A DNA stretch of 64,000 bases from Tenacibaculum larymnensis (lineage in GTDB: Bacteria; Bacteroidota; Bacteroidia; Flavobacteriales; Flavobacteriaceae). A program made the translations under genes and the position numbers. The stretch lies in contig NZ_JAIWJY010000004.1 in NCBI RefSeq assembly GCF_028829235.1, forward strand, positions 248,001 through 312,000. Direction: 5' to 3'. The number at the start of each line of letters is the position of its first letter. The first letter of the stretch is position 1. Of this stretch, positions 1-9,259 are shown one piece after another. A model generated the notes under the pieces. It was not told the DNA's origin. It saw nothing but the letters and a program-made list of their open reading frames with translations, and made no database searches.

Positions 1-224
1 TTAGCTCTATCAATCGCAATTTGCTCAACGATATCTACTACTTCACACCCACCATAATAACGTTTACCTGGGTATCCTTCAGCATATTTATTTGTTAAAA
101 CTGATCCTTGAGCTTCCATTACTTGGTCGCTTACAAAATTTTCAGAAGCAATCAACTCTAAACCGTTTAGTTGACGTTCTTTTTCTTCTTGAATTAAATC
201 AAATATTTGATGATCTTTTTGCAT
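1..224 (-). CDS. glyA: Serine hydroxymethyltransferase, N-terminal part (cut by window edge)
   Basis: The minus strand from the ATG at 224 encodes about 74 residues that match the start of [15 protein letters not shown], then ELIASENF, then the [20 protein letters not shown] region around residues 38-57 that helps form the PLP and substrate site. SHMT interconverts serine and glycine while loading one-carbon units onto tetrahydrofolate in the cytoplasm. The rest of the roughly 420-residue enzyme lies left of the window. It is transcribed divergently from fahA, with about 170 bp between the two starts. The family call is secure; nothing can be said about the missing catalytic lysine. Confidence 0.93.
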   Translation of the reverse strand, partial: MQKDHQIFDLIQEEKERQLNGLELIASENFVSDQVMEAQGSVLTNKYAEGYPGKRYYGGCEVVDIVEQIAIDRA

Positions 225-392
225 GTTGTGTGTTGTTACATAAAGTAGCCAAAAGTACTAATTTTATTATTCAAATTATATGGATTTTACAAGAAGTATC
301 TACAAAAATACTTTAGCATTTTTTTTACTCATCTTTTTGGGGTAAATTGAAAAAAATATGTAGGTTTGATGAAAAATATAACAAAACGATAA

Positions 393-1670
393 ATGGAAAT
401 AACTGCTAATAACCCGAATAGAAAATCTTGGTTAACTGTAGCTGAAGACTCAGATTTTCCTATTCAAAATATACCTTTTGGGGTTTTTCTTACAAAAGAT
501 GATATTATAACGATTGGTACAAGAATTGGTGACTATGCAATTGATTTAGGTGCCTTACACCAATTAGGATATTTTGATGGAATTCCGTTAACAGACGATA
601 TCTTCTTACAAGATACCTTAAATGATTTTATTGCTGATGGACGTAAAACTTGGCGTTTAGTTCGTAATAGAATTGCGGATATTTTTGATGTAAAAAATAG
701 TAAGCTACGAGATAACGCTGAACACAAAGACAAGATAATCTTTAGAATGGACGAAGTTGAAATGCAACTTCCTGTTTCTGTAGGAGATTATACCGATTTT
801 TATGCAAGTAAGGAACATGCTACCAATGTAGGAAGCTTATTTAGAGATCCTGAAAATGCTTTATTACCAAACTGGTTACAAATTCCTATTGGTTACCATG
901 GAAGAAGTTCTTCAATTGTACCATCAGGAACTCCTATCCGTCGCCCTATAGGACAACAACGTCCAAGTGAAGGTGAAACTAAACCTAATTTCGGACCTTC
1001 AAAATTATTAGATTTTGAATTAGAAATGGCATTTATTACTACAGTAGCAAATGATTTAGGAGAAAGAATCCCTATTGAAGAAGCAGAAGAATATATCTTC
1101 GGATTAGTATTATTTAATGACTGGTCTGCTCGTGATATCCAAGCTTGGGAATATGTTCCTTTAGGCCCTTTCTTAGGAAAAAGTTTTGCTTCAACTATTT
1201 CTCCTTGGATTGTTACTTTAGATGCCTTAGAGCCTTTTAGAGTAGATAACCCAGAGCAAGTTTATGAGCCTTTACCTTATTTAAAGAAAGAAGGAAAAGA
1301 CAGTTATGACATTAACTTACAAATGGCTATTCAACCAGAAGGTAAGGAAGAAACAGTTGTATGTAATTCTAATTTTAAGTATATGTACTGGACAATGGTA
1401 CAACAATTAACACACCATACTGTTAACGGATGTCCTGTAAATGCTGGAGATATGATGGGAAGTGGTACTATTTCTGGACCAACTCAAGATAGCTTTGGAT
1501 CTATGTTAGAGTTAACTTGGAGAGGTCAAAATCCAATAAAAATGAACGACGGAAGCGAGCGTAAATTTATAAATGATAACGATACAGTTATTATGCGCGG
1601 TTACTGTAAAAATGAAAAAATACGTATTGGTTTTGGTGAATGTTCTGGTAAAGTATTACCAGCCAAATAA
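393..1670 (+). CDS. fahA: Fumarylacetoacetase
   Basis: The product hydrolyses fumarylacetoacetate to fumarate and acetoacetate, the last step of tyrosine and homogentisate breakdown. At 425 residues it has the usual length. The N-terminal SH3-like domain covers roughly residues 1-115. The catalytic domain carries the DYTDFYASKEHATNVG segment (about 132-147), which holds the expected general-base His142 and metal-binding Asp, followed by PIGYHGRSSS, LDFELEMAF and FNDWSARDIQAWEY. All major family blocks are present with no frameshift. It stands as a single gene between divergent glyA and a convergent helicase, and ends at a strong hairpin. No other tyrosine-degradation gene is in the window. 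Confidence 0.96.
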   Translation: MEITANNPNRKSWLTVAEDSDFPIQNIPFGVFLTKDDIITIGTRIGDYAIDLGALHQLGYFDGIPLTDDIFLQDTLNDFIADGRKTWRLVRNRIADIFDVKNSKLRDNAEHKDKIIFRMDEVEMQLPVSVGDYTDFYASKEHATNVGSLFRDPENALLPNWLQIPIGYHGRSSSIVPSGTPIRRPIGQQRPSEGETKPNFGPSKLLDFELEMAFITTVANDLGERIPIEEAEEYIFGLVLFNDWSARDIQAWEYVPLGPFLGKSFASTISPWIVTLDALEPFRVDNPEQVYEPLPYLKKEGKDSYDINLQMAIQPEGKEETVVCNSNFKYMYWTMVQQLTHHTVNGCPVNAGDMMGSGTISGPTQDSFGSMLELTWRGQNPIKMNDGSERKFINDNDTVIMRGYCKNEKIRIGFGECSGKVLPAK

Positions 1671-1700
1671 TACTTTAACCTAAGTATAATTATAAAAAAA

Positions 1701-1725
1701 TCCAGTTCTTTCGAACTGGATTTTT
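1701..1725. terminator. Bidirectional rho-independent terminator
   Basis: An 8-bp perfect stem (TCCAGTTC / GAACTGGA) with a TTTC loop is flanked by A-runs on the left and T-runs on the right. It can therefore serve both fahA on the plus strand and the helicase on the minus strand. Confidence 0.85.
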
Positions 1726-1741
1726 ATTTTCTTTTATTTTT

Positions 1742-3298
1742 TTATTCTTCTTCTGGTGGTGGATATCCATAAATTTCCTCATACACTTCATCAAAATTAC
1801 TGCGTAAATAACTATTTAGCTTTTTACGATAGTCATCTTGCAACCAGTCGATAAAATTATGTGTGCTTTTTGAAATACATTTAGAGTATCTAAAAATTCT
1901 ATCATCTATATCGCCTCCTAACTTTTTAGCTAAGATTAACGCATCAAAAACATCTTCACTATTTTCAACACACATTTTTGCATGATGTTCTATTGATTTT
2001 TCTAACACTCGTTTTGAAGACTCTCCTCCTTGTATGGTATCTCTGTATACTTTTTTAACATCAAAGTATAAATCTTCAGAATTTGCAAACTCTGCTTTTA
2101 CATCTGCAGGTAGCTCATATCTAAAGTCACTTTCTATTTCTTCATCAGATAATAAGTTATCTAAATAGAAATTTGGTGCTCTAAACATTTTTTGCCAATC
2201 TAAATCTGCTCCCCAAGGTCCAAAACGATGGAAGTTATTACCTAAATCAATTACATTAAACTCTGATTTCCCTGGTAAAATACGAGAACCTCGACCAATC
2301 ATTTGGTAGTATAATGTTAACGATTTTGTTGCTCTATTTAAAATAATTGACTGTACTGATGGTTCATCAAATCCTGTTGTTAAGATACTTACCGAAGTAA
2401 TAATTGCATTAGGAGTTTTGTGGAACCACTTTAGGATAAAATCACGTTCTTTCTTTGTATTCGTATTATCTAAATGTGCAATTGGATAACCTGCTCTTTT
2501 AAAAGTATCATACACATGCAGTGATGTATTTATACCATTGTTAAAAATCAAGGTTTTTGTTCCTTTTGCTCGTTCTTCATAAGCTTGTAAAAGCTTAGAA
2601 AGCATATCTGTATTCGTATATAAATCTTCAGATGATTTTACGGTATAATCACCATTAGCCCCTACTTCTAATGAAGTTAACCCTACATTATAAGAATAGA
2701 TGTTAGCTTTTGCTAAGTATTCATTCTGAATTAAAGCACCAATACTTTCTCCGTCTATAAGCTCATCATAATTATCCTTCATAGGAAGTTTTATATTTGA
2801 ACTTAAAGGAGTGGCTGTTACACCTAATATAAAAGACTTATCAAAAAACTTGAATAGCTTAGTAAATGAGTTATAGTGTGCCTCATCAATAATTACTAAA
2901 CCAACATCCGAAATATCTAACATATCGTCATTCAAACGATTGTTTAAAGTCTCTACCATAGCTACAAAGCAATCAAACTCATCTTGGTCATCTAAACTTG
3001 CTTTACTGTCTATAATTTTGTTTACTACACCAAACTCTTTAAGCATTTTTGCTGTTTGCTTACACAATTCTATTCGGTGCGTCATTATCAATACTTTCTT
3101 TTGATAATGTTTTAAGTATTGACGTGTAATTTCAGAGAAAATAACTGTTTTTCCTCCTCCTGTAGGTAGTTGATAAAGTAAATGGTAATTTTCGGGGGCA
3201 TTCTCAAAACTTTTGAAAATTTTGTGCAATGCTTCTTTTTGATAATCGTATAGATTTTTTCCTTTCTTTGGTTGTGAAGTTGCTGTTTCGTTACTCAA
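1742..3298 (-). CDS. Superfamily 2 DEAD/DEAH-box helicase
   Basis: A 518-residue helicase of the ResIII-like SF2 group. Visible motifs are Q-motif-like LYDYQKEAL (16-24), Walker A PTGGGKT (45-51), Walker B DEAH (138-141), motif III TAT (161-163) and motif VI QMIGRGSR (332-339) with the arginine finger. The two RecA-like domains end near residue 370. The remaining 150 residues are an alpha-helical tail without a recognisable nuclease motif, ending in an acidic PPPEEE stretch. It probably remodels nucleic acid using ATP, but the substrate is unknown. No methylase or specificity gene is adjacent, so a restriction role is not supported. It looks like a conserved flavobacterial chromosomal gene. 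Confidence 0.85.
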   Translation of the reverse strand: MSNETATSQPKKGKNLYDYQKEALHKIFKSFENAPENYHLLYQLPTGGGKTVIFSEITRQYLKHYQKKVLIMTHRIELCKQTAKMLKEFGVVNKIIDSKASLDDQDEFDCFVAMVETLNNRLNDDMLDISDVGLVIIDEAHYNSFTKLFKFFDKSFILGVTATPLSSNIKLPMKDNYDELIDGESIGALIQNEYLAKANIYSYNVGLTSLEVGANGDYTVKSSEDLYTNTDMLSKLLQAYEERAKGTKTLIFNNGINTSLHVYDTFKRAGYPIAHLDNTNTKKERDFILKWFHKTPNAIITSVSILTTGFDEPSVQSIILNRATKSLTLYYQMIGRGSRILPGKSEFNVIDLGNNFHRFGPWGADLDWQKMFRAPNFYLDNLLSDEEIESDFRYELPADVKAEFANSEDLYFDVKKVYRDTIQGGESSKRVLEKSIEHHAKMCVENSEDVFDALILAKKLGGDIDDRIFRYSKCISKSTHNFIDWLQDDYRKKLNSYLRSNFDEVYEEIYGYPPPEEE

Positions 3299-3368
3299 AT
3301 CTCTATAATTTTGAAATATGCAAAAATACGAGGTATTTAAGGAAATCCCATTAAAAATGGCATCTTTT

Positions 3369-3761
3369 TTAAAATTTCTTCAAATCAATACGAGCAATAT
3401 CATAATGAGAAGCATGTGAAATTACTTCTTCATTTTTAACTACCAACAACTGAGGTGATTGATGTAAAACCTGAAAAGTGTACCCTATTTCATTAGAAAT
3501 TTCCCTATAACTAAGTAAGTCTAGATAATACACTTTAAAATCTTTTAAATCCTCATCAAAACTGTTTACAAAACGTTTAATAACCATGCTACTTATGCCA
3601 CATCTTGTTGAATGTTTAAAAATAGCTACAGGTTCATTTTTAGATCGTTCTTTTATCTCCTTTATTTGATCTAAGGAGGTTAAAGGAATCCAATTGATAA
3701 ACGCTTCTTCTCCCTCTTTATTTTTATCTTTTCTTCCAAAAAGAGTGTTTAATACTCCCAT
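3369..3761 (-). CDS. YtxJ-like thioredoxin-fold protein (bacillithiol-linked family)
   Basis: About 130 residues with a thioredoxin-like fold. The segment VAIFKHSTRCGISSMV places a single redox cysteine at the position of the usual CxxC, as in the YtxJ/BrxC monothiol family, and a cis-Pro-like turn follows in LHQSPQLLVVK. In Firmicutes these proteins remove bacillithiol from oxidised proteins; the same role here is inference. The reading frame stays open upstream to 3833, but that N-terminal stretch (MGFYDFLTDVVVVKNN) looks unrelated. The start MGVLNTLFGRK at 3761 fits the family better, so I use it. Confidence 0.75.
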   Translation of the reverse strand: MGVLNTLFGRKDKNKEGEEAFINWIPLTSLDQIKEIKERSKNEPVAIFKHSTRCGISSMVIKRFVNSFDEDLKDFKVYYLDLLSYREISNEIGYTFQVLHQSPQLLVVKNEEVISHASHYDIARIDLKKF

Positions 3762-3917
3762 AAAATTCTTATTTTTATTAACATAATTATTCTTAACTAC
3801 CACTACATCAGTCAAAAAGTCATAAAAACCCATTTTTTAAAGACAAAATGTCTCTTTTTTATTTTAAAAATCAATTGGTACTGATTTTGACTTTTACAGA
3901 GAAAAAAATAAAACGAT

Positions 3918-6521
3918 ATGAATTTTAACAATTATACAATAAAATCACAAGAAACCATACAGCAAGCGCAACAATTAGCGCAAAGTTATGGTAACAACCT
4001 TATAGAAAATGAGCACATTTTCAAAGCTTTATTTTTAGTCGATGAAAATGTACTTCCTTTCATTTTAAAGAAACTTAATATAAATGTCGATGTTATACAG
4101 CAAGTATTAGATAAGCAATTAGAAAGTTTTTCTAAAGTTACTGGTGCTGATTTAATGCTTTCTCGTGAAGCTAATAAAACATTAAATGAAGCATCTATCA
4201 TCGCTAAAAAAATGAACGATGAATATGTATCTATTGAACATTTAATCTTAGCTATTTTTAAATCTAAAAGTCAAATAGCACAAGTATTAAAAGACCAAGG
4301 TGTTACTGAAAAAAGTTTAAAAGCAGCCATTGAGGAGTTACGTAAAGGAAATCGTGTAACATCACAAAGTGCCGAAGAGACATACAACTCTTTAAATAAA
4401 TATGCTAAAAACTTAAACCAGTTAGCACAAGATGGAAAATTAGATCCTGTAATTGGTCGTGATGAAGAAATTAGACGATTACTACAAATTTTATCGCGTA
4501 GAACTAAAAACAACCCAATTCTGGTTGGTGAACCTGGTACAGGTAAAACTGCAATAGCAGAAGGGTTAGCACATAGAATTATTAGAGGTGATGTTCCTGA
4601 AAATCTAAAAGAAAAACAAATTTTCTCCTTAGATATGGGAGCGTTAATTGCTGGAGCTAAGTATAAAGGTGAATTTGAAGAGCGTTTAAAATCTGTAGTA
4701 AAAGAAGTTACAAAGTCTGAAGGAGACATCGTGTTATTTATTGACGAAATCCACACTTTAGTTGGTGCAGGTGGTGGTCAAGGTGCAATGGATGCTGCTA
4801 ATATTTTAAAACCTGCTTTAGCTCGTGGAGAATTGAGAGCTATTGGAGCTACAACTTTGGACGAGTATCAAAAATATTTTGAAAAAGATAAGGCTTTAGA
4901 GCGTCGTTTTCAGAAAGTAATGGTAGATGAACCTGATACTGAGAGTGCTATTTCTATTTTACGTGGTATTAAAGATAAATATGAAGCACATCATAAGGTT
5001 CGTGTTAAAGATGAGGCCATTATTGGTGCTGTAGAATTATCTCAACGCTATATTACAAATCGTTTTTTACCAGATAAAGCGATTGATTTAATGGACGAAG
5101 CAGCTTCTAAATTACGTATGGAAATTAATTCTAAACCAGAGGAGTTAGATGTGCTAGATCGTAAAATAATGCAGTTAGAAATCGAAATAGAGGCAATTAA
5201 ACGTGAAAATGATGAAACTAAACTAAAATCTTTAAATGCCGATTTAGCTAATTTAAAAGAAGAACGTAATGAGATTAATGCAAAATGGCAATCAGAAAAA
5301 AGTGTTGTAGATACCATTCAGAACTTAAAGACTGATATTGAAAACTATAAACTTGAAGCTGAAAAAGCTGAGCGTAATGGTGATTATGGTAAGGTAGCTG
5401 AATTGCGTTATGGTAAGATTAAAGACGCACAAGAAGAGCTTGATAAACAACAAGAAGTTTTAGCTAATCAACAAGAAAACTCTTTAATTAAAGAAGAAGT
5501 TACCTATGATGACATTGCTGAAGTTGTAGCTAAATGGACGGGGGTTCCCGTAACTAAAATGTTACAGTCTGAACGTGAAAAGTTATTACTTTTAGAAGAT
5601 GAGTTACACAAACGAGTAGTTGGTCAAGAAGAAGCCATCGAAGCCGTTTCTGATGCTGTACGCCGTTCTAGATCTGGTTTACAGAATCCTAATAAACCTA
5701 TCGGCTCTTTTTTATTCCTAGGTACAACAGGAGTTGGTAAAACAGAGTTAGCAAAAGCACTTGCTCAATATTTATTTGATGATGAAAATGCTATGACTCG
5801 TATTGACATGAGTGAATATCAAGAACGTCATTCAGTAAGTAGATTAGTTGGTGCACCTCCTGGATATGTTGGTTATGATGAAGGTGGACAATTAACTGAA
5901 GCTGTTAGAAGAAAGCCGTATTCGGTTGTATTGTTAGATGAGATTGAAAAAGCGCACCCAGACACCTTTAACATCTTATTACAAGTACTAGATGAAGGTA
6001 GATTGACTGACAATAAAGGGCGTGTTGCTGATTTTAAAAACACTATCATTATTATGACCTCTAATATGGGAAGCCATATTATTCAAGAGAAATTTGATAA
6101 TATGAAGGGAGACATCCATACAACTATGGACTTAGCAAAAACAGAAGTTTTAGGGTTGTTAAAACAATCCGTAAGACCTGAATTTCTGAATAGGATTGAT
6201 GATATCATTATGTTCACTCCATTATCTGAAGGTAACATTAAAGAAATTGTAAAACTACAATTGAATAGTGTTAAAAAGATGATTGCACAACAAAATATAA
6301 CATTTGATGCTACTGATGAAGCTATTGCTTACTTAGCCGTAAAAGGATATCAACCAGAATTTGGTGCACGTCCTGTAAAACGTGTAATTCAAAAAGAGGT
6401 TTTAAATCAATTATCTAAAGAAATATTATCAGGAAGAATAACTACAGATAGTATTATTTTACTAGATGCTTTTGATGATAAATTAGTCTTTAGAAATCAA
6501 TCTGATTTAGTAGAAAAATAA
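3918..6521 (+). CDS. clpB: ATP-dependent chaperone ClpB
   Basis: An 867-residue Hsp100 disaggregase that threads aggregated proteins through a hexameric pore together with DnaK. It has the ClpN double repeat (about 1-145), the first AAA+ domain with Walker A GEPGTGKT (204-211), the long coiled-coil M-domain (about 400-530) that distinguishes ClpB from ClpA/C, a second AAA+ domain with GTTGVGKT (602-609), and pore motif GAPPGYVGYDEGG. Length and all motifs are normal. Its neighbour downstream is the small heat-shock protein gene, separated by a hairpin, consistent with joint stress function but independent transcripts. Confidence 0.97.
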   Translation: MNFNNYTIKSQETIQQAQQLAQSYGNNLIENEHIFKALFLVDENVLPFILKKLNINVDVIQQVLDKQLESFSKVTGADLMLSREANKTLNEASIIAKKMNDEYVSIEHLILAIFKSKSQIAQVLKDQGVTEKSLKAAIEELRKGNRVTSQSAEETYNSLNKYAKNLNQLAQDGKLDPVIGRDEEIRRLLQILSRRTKNNPILVGEPGTGKTAIAEGLAHRIIRGDVPENLKEKQIFSLDMGALIAGAKYKGEFEERLKSVVKEVTKSEGDIVLFIDEIHTLVGAGGGQGAMDAANILKPALARGELRAIGATTLDEYQKYFEKDKALERRFQKVMVDEPDTESAISILRGIKDKYEAHHKVRVKDEAIIGAVELSQRYITNRFLPDKAIDLMDEAASKLRMEINSKPEELDVLDRKIMQLEIEIEAIKRENDETKLKSLNADLANLKEERNEINAKWQSEKSVVDTIQNLKTDIENYKLEAEKAERNGDYGKVAELRYGKIKDAQEELDKQQEVLANQQENSLIKEEVTYDDIAEVVAKWTGVPVTKMLQSEREKLLLLEDELHKRVVGQEEAIEAVSDAVRRSRSGLQNPNKPIGSFLFLGTTGVGKTELAKALAQYLFDDENAMTRIDMSEYQERHSVSRLVGAPPGYVGYDEGGQLTEAVRRKPYSVVLLDEIEKAHPDTFNILLQVLDEGRLTDNKGRVADFKNTIIIMTSNMGSHIIQEKFDNMKGDIHTTMDLAKTEVLGLLKQSVRPEFLNRIDDIIMFTPLSEGNIKEIVKLQLNSVKKMIAQQNITFDATDEAIAYLAVKGYQPEFGARPVKRVIQKEVLNQLSKEILSGRITTDSIILLDAFDDKLVFRNQSDLVEK

Positions 6522-6549
6522 TTCTATATAAATATCTATAAATCAATTC

Positions 6550-6600
6550 AAAAAGTGACATTTTTTTCGTTTTAAATAATGAAAAAATGTCACTTTTTTT
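6550..6600 (+). terminator. Long-stem terminator after clpB
   Basis: Left arm AAAAAGTGACATTTTTTTC pairs with right arm GAAAAAATGTCACTTTTT around a 12-nt loop and runs into a T-tract. The stem of about 19 bp is unusually long for this genome. It separates clpB from hsp20. Confidence 0.8.
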
Positions 6601-6662
6601 AATTGGTATTTTTTTTGAGTTATAATTATTAAAATTAATGTTTAACTAAAAAATGTAAAGTT

Positions 6663-7091
6663 ATGTTATTAAAGAGCACTGATTTTCCAGCATTACCAAA
6701 TGTCTTTAATGATTTTTTTAGAGACTGGTCTACTTCAAATTTCTCGGATACAAATACTACATTACCAGCTGTAAACATTAAAGAAAATGAAAATGAGTTT
6801 ACAGTTGATGTAGCTGCTCCTGGTATGAATAAGGAAGATTTTCAAGTAAACCTTGAAAATGATATTCTAACTATTTCATCAGAAAGAAAAGAGAATAAAG
6901 AAGACACGAACGACAACTATACACGAAAAGAATATAGTTATATGTCGTTTAAAAGAAGCTTTACACTACCTAAAGGTATTGTTGATAGTGAAAAGATTAA
7001 AGCTACCTATAAAAATGGCGAGCTAAAAATTAATATTCCAAAATTAGAAGCCGCAAAACCTAAACCTGCGAAACTAATTACAGTTGAATAA
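6663..7091 (+). CDS. Small heat-shock protein, Hsp20/alpha-crystallin family
   Basis: A 142-residue cytoplasmic holdase that binds unfolding proteins and hands them to the DnaK/ClpB system. After a short N-terminal arm (LPNVFNDFFRDW), the alpha-crystallin domain covers about residues 35-130, with the typical VDVAAPGMNKEDF, LTISSERK, and FKRSFTLPKGI strands. The C-terminal oligomerisation motif appears as INIPKLE (I-x-I form). The length is standard. It lies just after clpB, and its own upstream AT-rich region of about 60 bp after the terminator suggests a separate promoter. Confidence 0.95.
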   Translation: MLLKSTDFPALPNVFNDFFRDWSTSNFSDTNTTLPAVNIKENENEFTVDVAAPGMNKEDFQVNLENDILTISSERKENKEDTNDNYTRKEYSYMSFKRSFTLPKGIVDSEKIKATYKNGELKINIPKLEAAKPKPAKLITVE

Positions 7092-7122
7092 GTTAATTTT
7101 GTAATATCTTTTTTTAATTTAA

Positions 7123-7156
7123 AAAACCGAGTGTTCTTAAAAAGTCACTCGGTTTT
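7123..7156. terminator. Bidirectional terminator
   Basis: An 11-bp stem (AAAACCGAGTG / CACTCGGTTTT) with a 12-nt loop lies between convergent hsp20 and the DUF6503 lipoprotein gene and has A/T tails on both sides. Confidence 0.85.
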
Positions 7157-7181
7157 CTATAGCTTTTAGTTACTAAAAATT

Positions 7182-7910
7182 TTAAAAAGTATCTACTTGT
7201 ATATCTTCTAAAACGATTTCAGATAATTTCTTCAATTTACCTTCTTCGTATAATTTATCAATAGTAAAAAAATCAATATCTTTATCTGTAGGCTTGTAAT
7301 TATTATAGTCAACAAAACGAATTCCTTTCACTATTTTTTCTTCTTTTACATCTCTAAAACGTACTCCTCCTCCATTTGTATGGTATTTGTACGCTAAGTA
7401 ATTTAATTGAAAGTTATCTTTAGCAAACCAATAAATAAATACATCATCAAAATCTTCTCCCCCCCCCTCTTCAGTAAAAGTAACTCTAACCTTATAATAT
7501 TGTTTTCCTTTAATAGTAACATCTTCAAGTAACTTTTTTTGAACAGCCTTATCATTTAACCCAATGGGTAATACTGAAAAATAATGAACTGAATTTACGG
7601 AGTTACTATAACGATTTTCATCTTTTTTAGATAATTCTATTAAACTATCGTTCACAAATCGTTCAAAAGCATCATTTGACAATATATCCTTTATTGTTAC
7701 AGAATCATTTTTTATAACTCTAACTAGTTTAAATGTTCCTTTATCTCTAGTCGCTTCGTAGTGGTTTTTTCTAAAATTAAAAGATATAGTAGCGTTCTCT
7801 ATTTCATTCAACTTAGAGTGCTCTATTGACTTATCAATTACTTCTTGGGCGGTAAATTTTGGTTTACACGAAACTATTAATAATAATAGAAAAATGTATA
7901 AATGTCGCAT
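7182..7910 (-). CDS. DUF6503-like lipoprotein
   Basis: A 242-residue predicted lipoprotein. The N-terminus MRHLYIFLLLLIVSC is a signal peptide ending in a lipobox-like VSC, so the mature protein would start at Cys15 and be anchored in the envelope. The body begins with AQEVIDKSIEHS and resembles the DUF6503 family found throughout Flavobacteriaceae, whose function is unknown. The codons for EEGGGED contain a run of nine G on the coding strand (7459-7467), a possible slippage site; the present length keeps the frame open. It is monocistronic. The family name is from memory of typical members and is moderately sure. Confidence 0.7.
   Translation of the reverse strand: MRHLYIFLLLLIVSCKPKFTAQEVIDKSIEHSKLNEIENATISFNFRKNHYEATRDKGTFKLVRVIKNDSVTIKDILSNDAFERFVNDSLIELSKKDENRYSNSVNSVHYFSVLPIGLNDKAVQKKLLEDVTIKGKQYYKVRVTFTEEGGGEDFDDVFIYWFAKDNFQLNYLAYKYHTNGGGVRFRDVKEEKIVKGIRFVDYNNYKPTDKDIDFFTIDKLYEEGKLKKLSEIVLEDIQVDTF
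7459..7467 (-). repeat. G9 homopolymer inside a lipoprotein gene
   Basis: Nine consecutive C on the plus strand (G9 in the coding sense) lie within the DUF6503 lipoprotein gene. The window otherwise has few G/C runs above five. Tracts of this length slip readily during replication, and a one-base change would truncate the protein near its middle. Confidence 0.9.
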
Positions 7911-7995
7911 ATAATTTTGTTTGTGTTCGTCGTTTATTAGCTAACAAATTTACACGTATTCATTAATTTTAATTGTTAAGTTTTACACAAAAAAA

Positions 7996-8019
7996 TAGAG
8001 CTACGTAATTGTAGCTCTA
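7996..8019 (-). terminator. Terminator after the OmpW-like gene
   Basis: A perfect 9-bp stem (TAGAGCTAC / GTAGCTCTA) with a 6-nt loop is followed on the minus strand by a T-run. It lies about 25 bp past the stop codon at 8044. Confidence 0.8.
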
Positions 8020-8043
8020 AAAAAGGGGATTATAATTTATCGG

Positions 8044-8679
8044 TTAAAACCTCATGCCTACGCCAAAACCAATAAGTAAAGGGTTAATATCTACTTCTGC
8101 TGGTACTGTTGCTACACCTGCATTAACAGAAACATCTGTACTTAATCCTATATACTTAGCATCTACGTTTAAAAACCAAGTATCATCTAAATCATAGTCA
8201 AAACCTAATTGTAGTGCATACCCAAAACCATTTTCATAATCTACATCTACTACAGCTCCTGGATCAGCATTGTAAAAAATAGTATAATTAACACCCGCTC
8301 CTACATAAGGCTTAAAATCACTTATATTAAAATGATATTGTAATGTTAGTGTTGGAGGTAACAACCATACATCTCCTAAATTAACGTTTCCTAAAGCTGT
8401 ATTTACTGCTTTTACATCATGGTTTGCTGTACCTAAAATTAATTCAACTGCTATATTTTCAGTAAAATAGTACGTAAAGTCAAGTTCAGGGATAAAACTT
8501 TTACCTATTTCAACATCTCCTCCAATAGTACCAATTGTTGCTGATTCGTTAGGTAAAACACTTACCCATCTAAAGCGCGCTTGCCATTTTTTAAAATCAT
8601 TTGTCTTAGTAGTTTCCTGAGCATTTACATTACTAAAAAATAATGTTCCTAATACAATACTTAATATTATTTTTTTCAT
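8044..8679 (-). CDS. OmpW-family outer-membrane beta-barrel protein
   Basis: A 211-residue outer-membrane protein. A cleavable signal peptide (MKKIILSIVLGTLFFSNVNA) precedes alternating beta strands. Typical OmpW-like features are the early WQARFRWVSVLPNES strand, the central LPPTLTLQYHFN and FKPYVGAGVNYTIFYN strands, and a C-terminal strand LLIGFGVGMRF ending in Phe, the usual BAM recognition signal. OmpW proteins form small eight-stranded barrels that may pass hydrophobic compounds; the substrate here is unknown. It is monocistronic and has its own terminator. Family confidence is good, function low. Confidence 0.85.
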   Translation of the reverse strand: MKKIILSIVLGTLFFSNVNAQETTKTNDFKKWQARFRWVSVLPNESATIGTIGGDVEIGKSFIPELDFTYYFTENIAVELILGTANHDVKAVNTALGNVNLGDVWLLPPTLTLQYHFNISDFKPYVGAGVNYTIFYNADPGAVVDVDYENGFGYALQLGFDYDLDDTWFLNVDAKYIGLSTDVSVNAGVATVPAEVDINPLLIGFGVGMRF

Positions 8680-8782
8680 GATTATAAGTTTAAATTTTAA
8701 GCAAAATTACATTCCGCTCACTCCATAAAACATGACTTAAATCATAGCTTAATAATTTTATTTAACAACTTAAAATTATAGT

Positions 8783-8790
8783 TATATTTG
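8783..8790 (+). promoter_or_regulatory. Bacteroidota -7 box before smpB
   Basis: TATATTTG matches the Bacteroidota TAnnTTTG -7 consensus and ends 10 bp before the smpB ATG, implying a very short leader. No clear TTG -33 element is visible. Confidence 0.6.
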
Positions 8791-8800
8791 TGTTCTATTT

Positions 8801-9259
8801 ATGCAAAAAAAGATCAACATACAGAATAAAAAAGCTCGTTTCGAATACGAGATAATAGATAAATACACAGCAGGAATTCAACTCACTGGTACTGAAATTA
8901 AATCTATAAGACAAAGTAAGGCTCGAATTACGGAAAGCTTTTGTGAATTTAATGACAAAGGAGAGCTTTTTGTGGTAAACATGTATATTGAAGAATATGC
9001 TTTTGGAAACCATTATAATCACAAACCTAAAAGTGAGCGTCGTTTATTGTTAAATAAACGTGAATTGAAAAAACTAGAAAAAGAAGTTGAAGCTAAAGGT
9101 AGTACAATTGTTCCATTACGTTTATTTATTAATGAAAATGGTTGGGCAAAACTAGATATTGCTCTTGCAAAAGGAAAGAAAACTCATGATAAAAGACAAA
9201 GTATTAAAGATCGTGATAATAAGCGTGATTTAGCCCGAATTAAAAAGGCTTATAATTAA
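8801..9259 (+). CDS. smpB: SsrA-binding protein SmpB
   Basis: A 152-residue RNA-binding protein that works with tmRNA to rescue stalled ribosomes. The N-terminal block INIQNKKARFEYEI, the GIQLTGTEIKSIRQ and IEEYAFGNHYNH segments, and the basic C-terminal tail (KGKKTHDKRQSIKDRD) that enters the empty mRNA channel are all present at normal length. Its stop codon overlaps the start of the UbiA-like gene by one base (TAATG), so the two are translationally coupled. No tmRNA gene is visible in this window. Confidence 0.96.
   Translation: MQKKINIQNKKARFEYEIIDKYTAGIQLTGTEIKSIRQSKARITESFCEFNDKGELFVVNMYIEEYAFGNHYNHKPKSERRLLLNKRELKKLEKEVEAKGSTIVPLRLFINENGWAKLDIALAKGKKTHDKRQSIKDRDNKRDLARIKKAYN

Noticed and set aside
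1742..3298. SF2 helicase as part of a restriction or defence system
   Set aside because: No methylase, nuclease or other defence partner is adjacent, and the tail has no nuclease motif.
3762..3833. Longer start of the YtxJ-like gene
   Set aside because: The added 24 residues look unlike the family; the ATG at 3761 gives the usual N-terminus.
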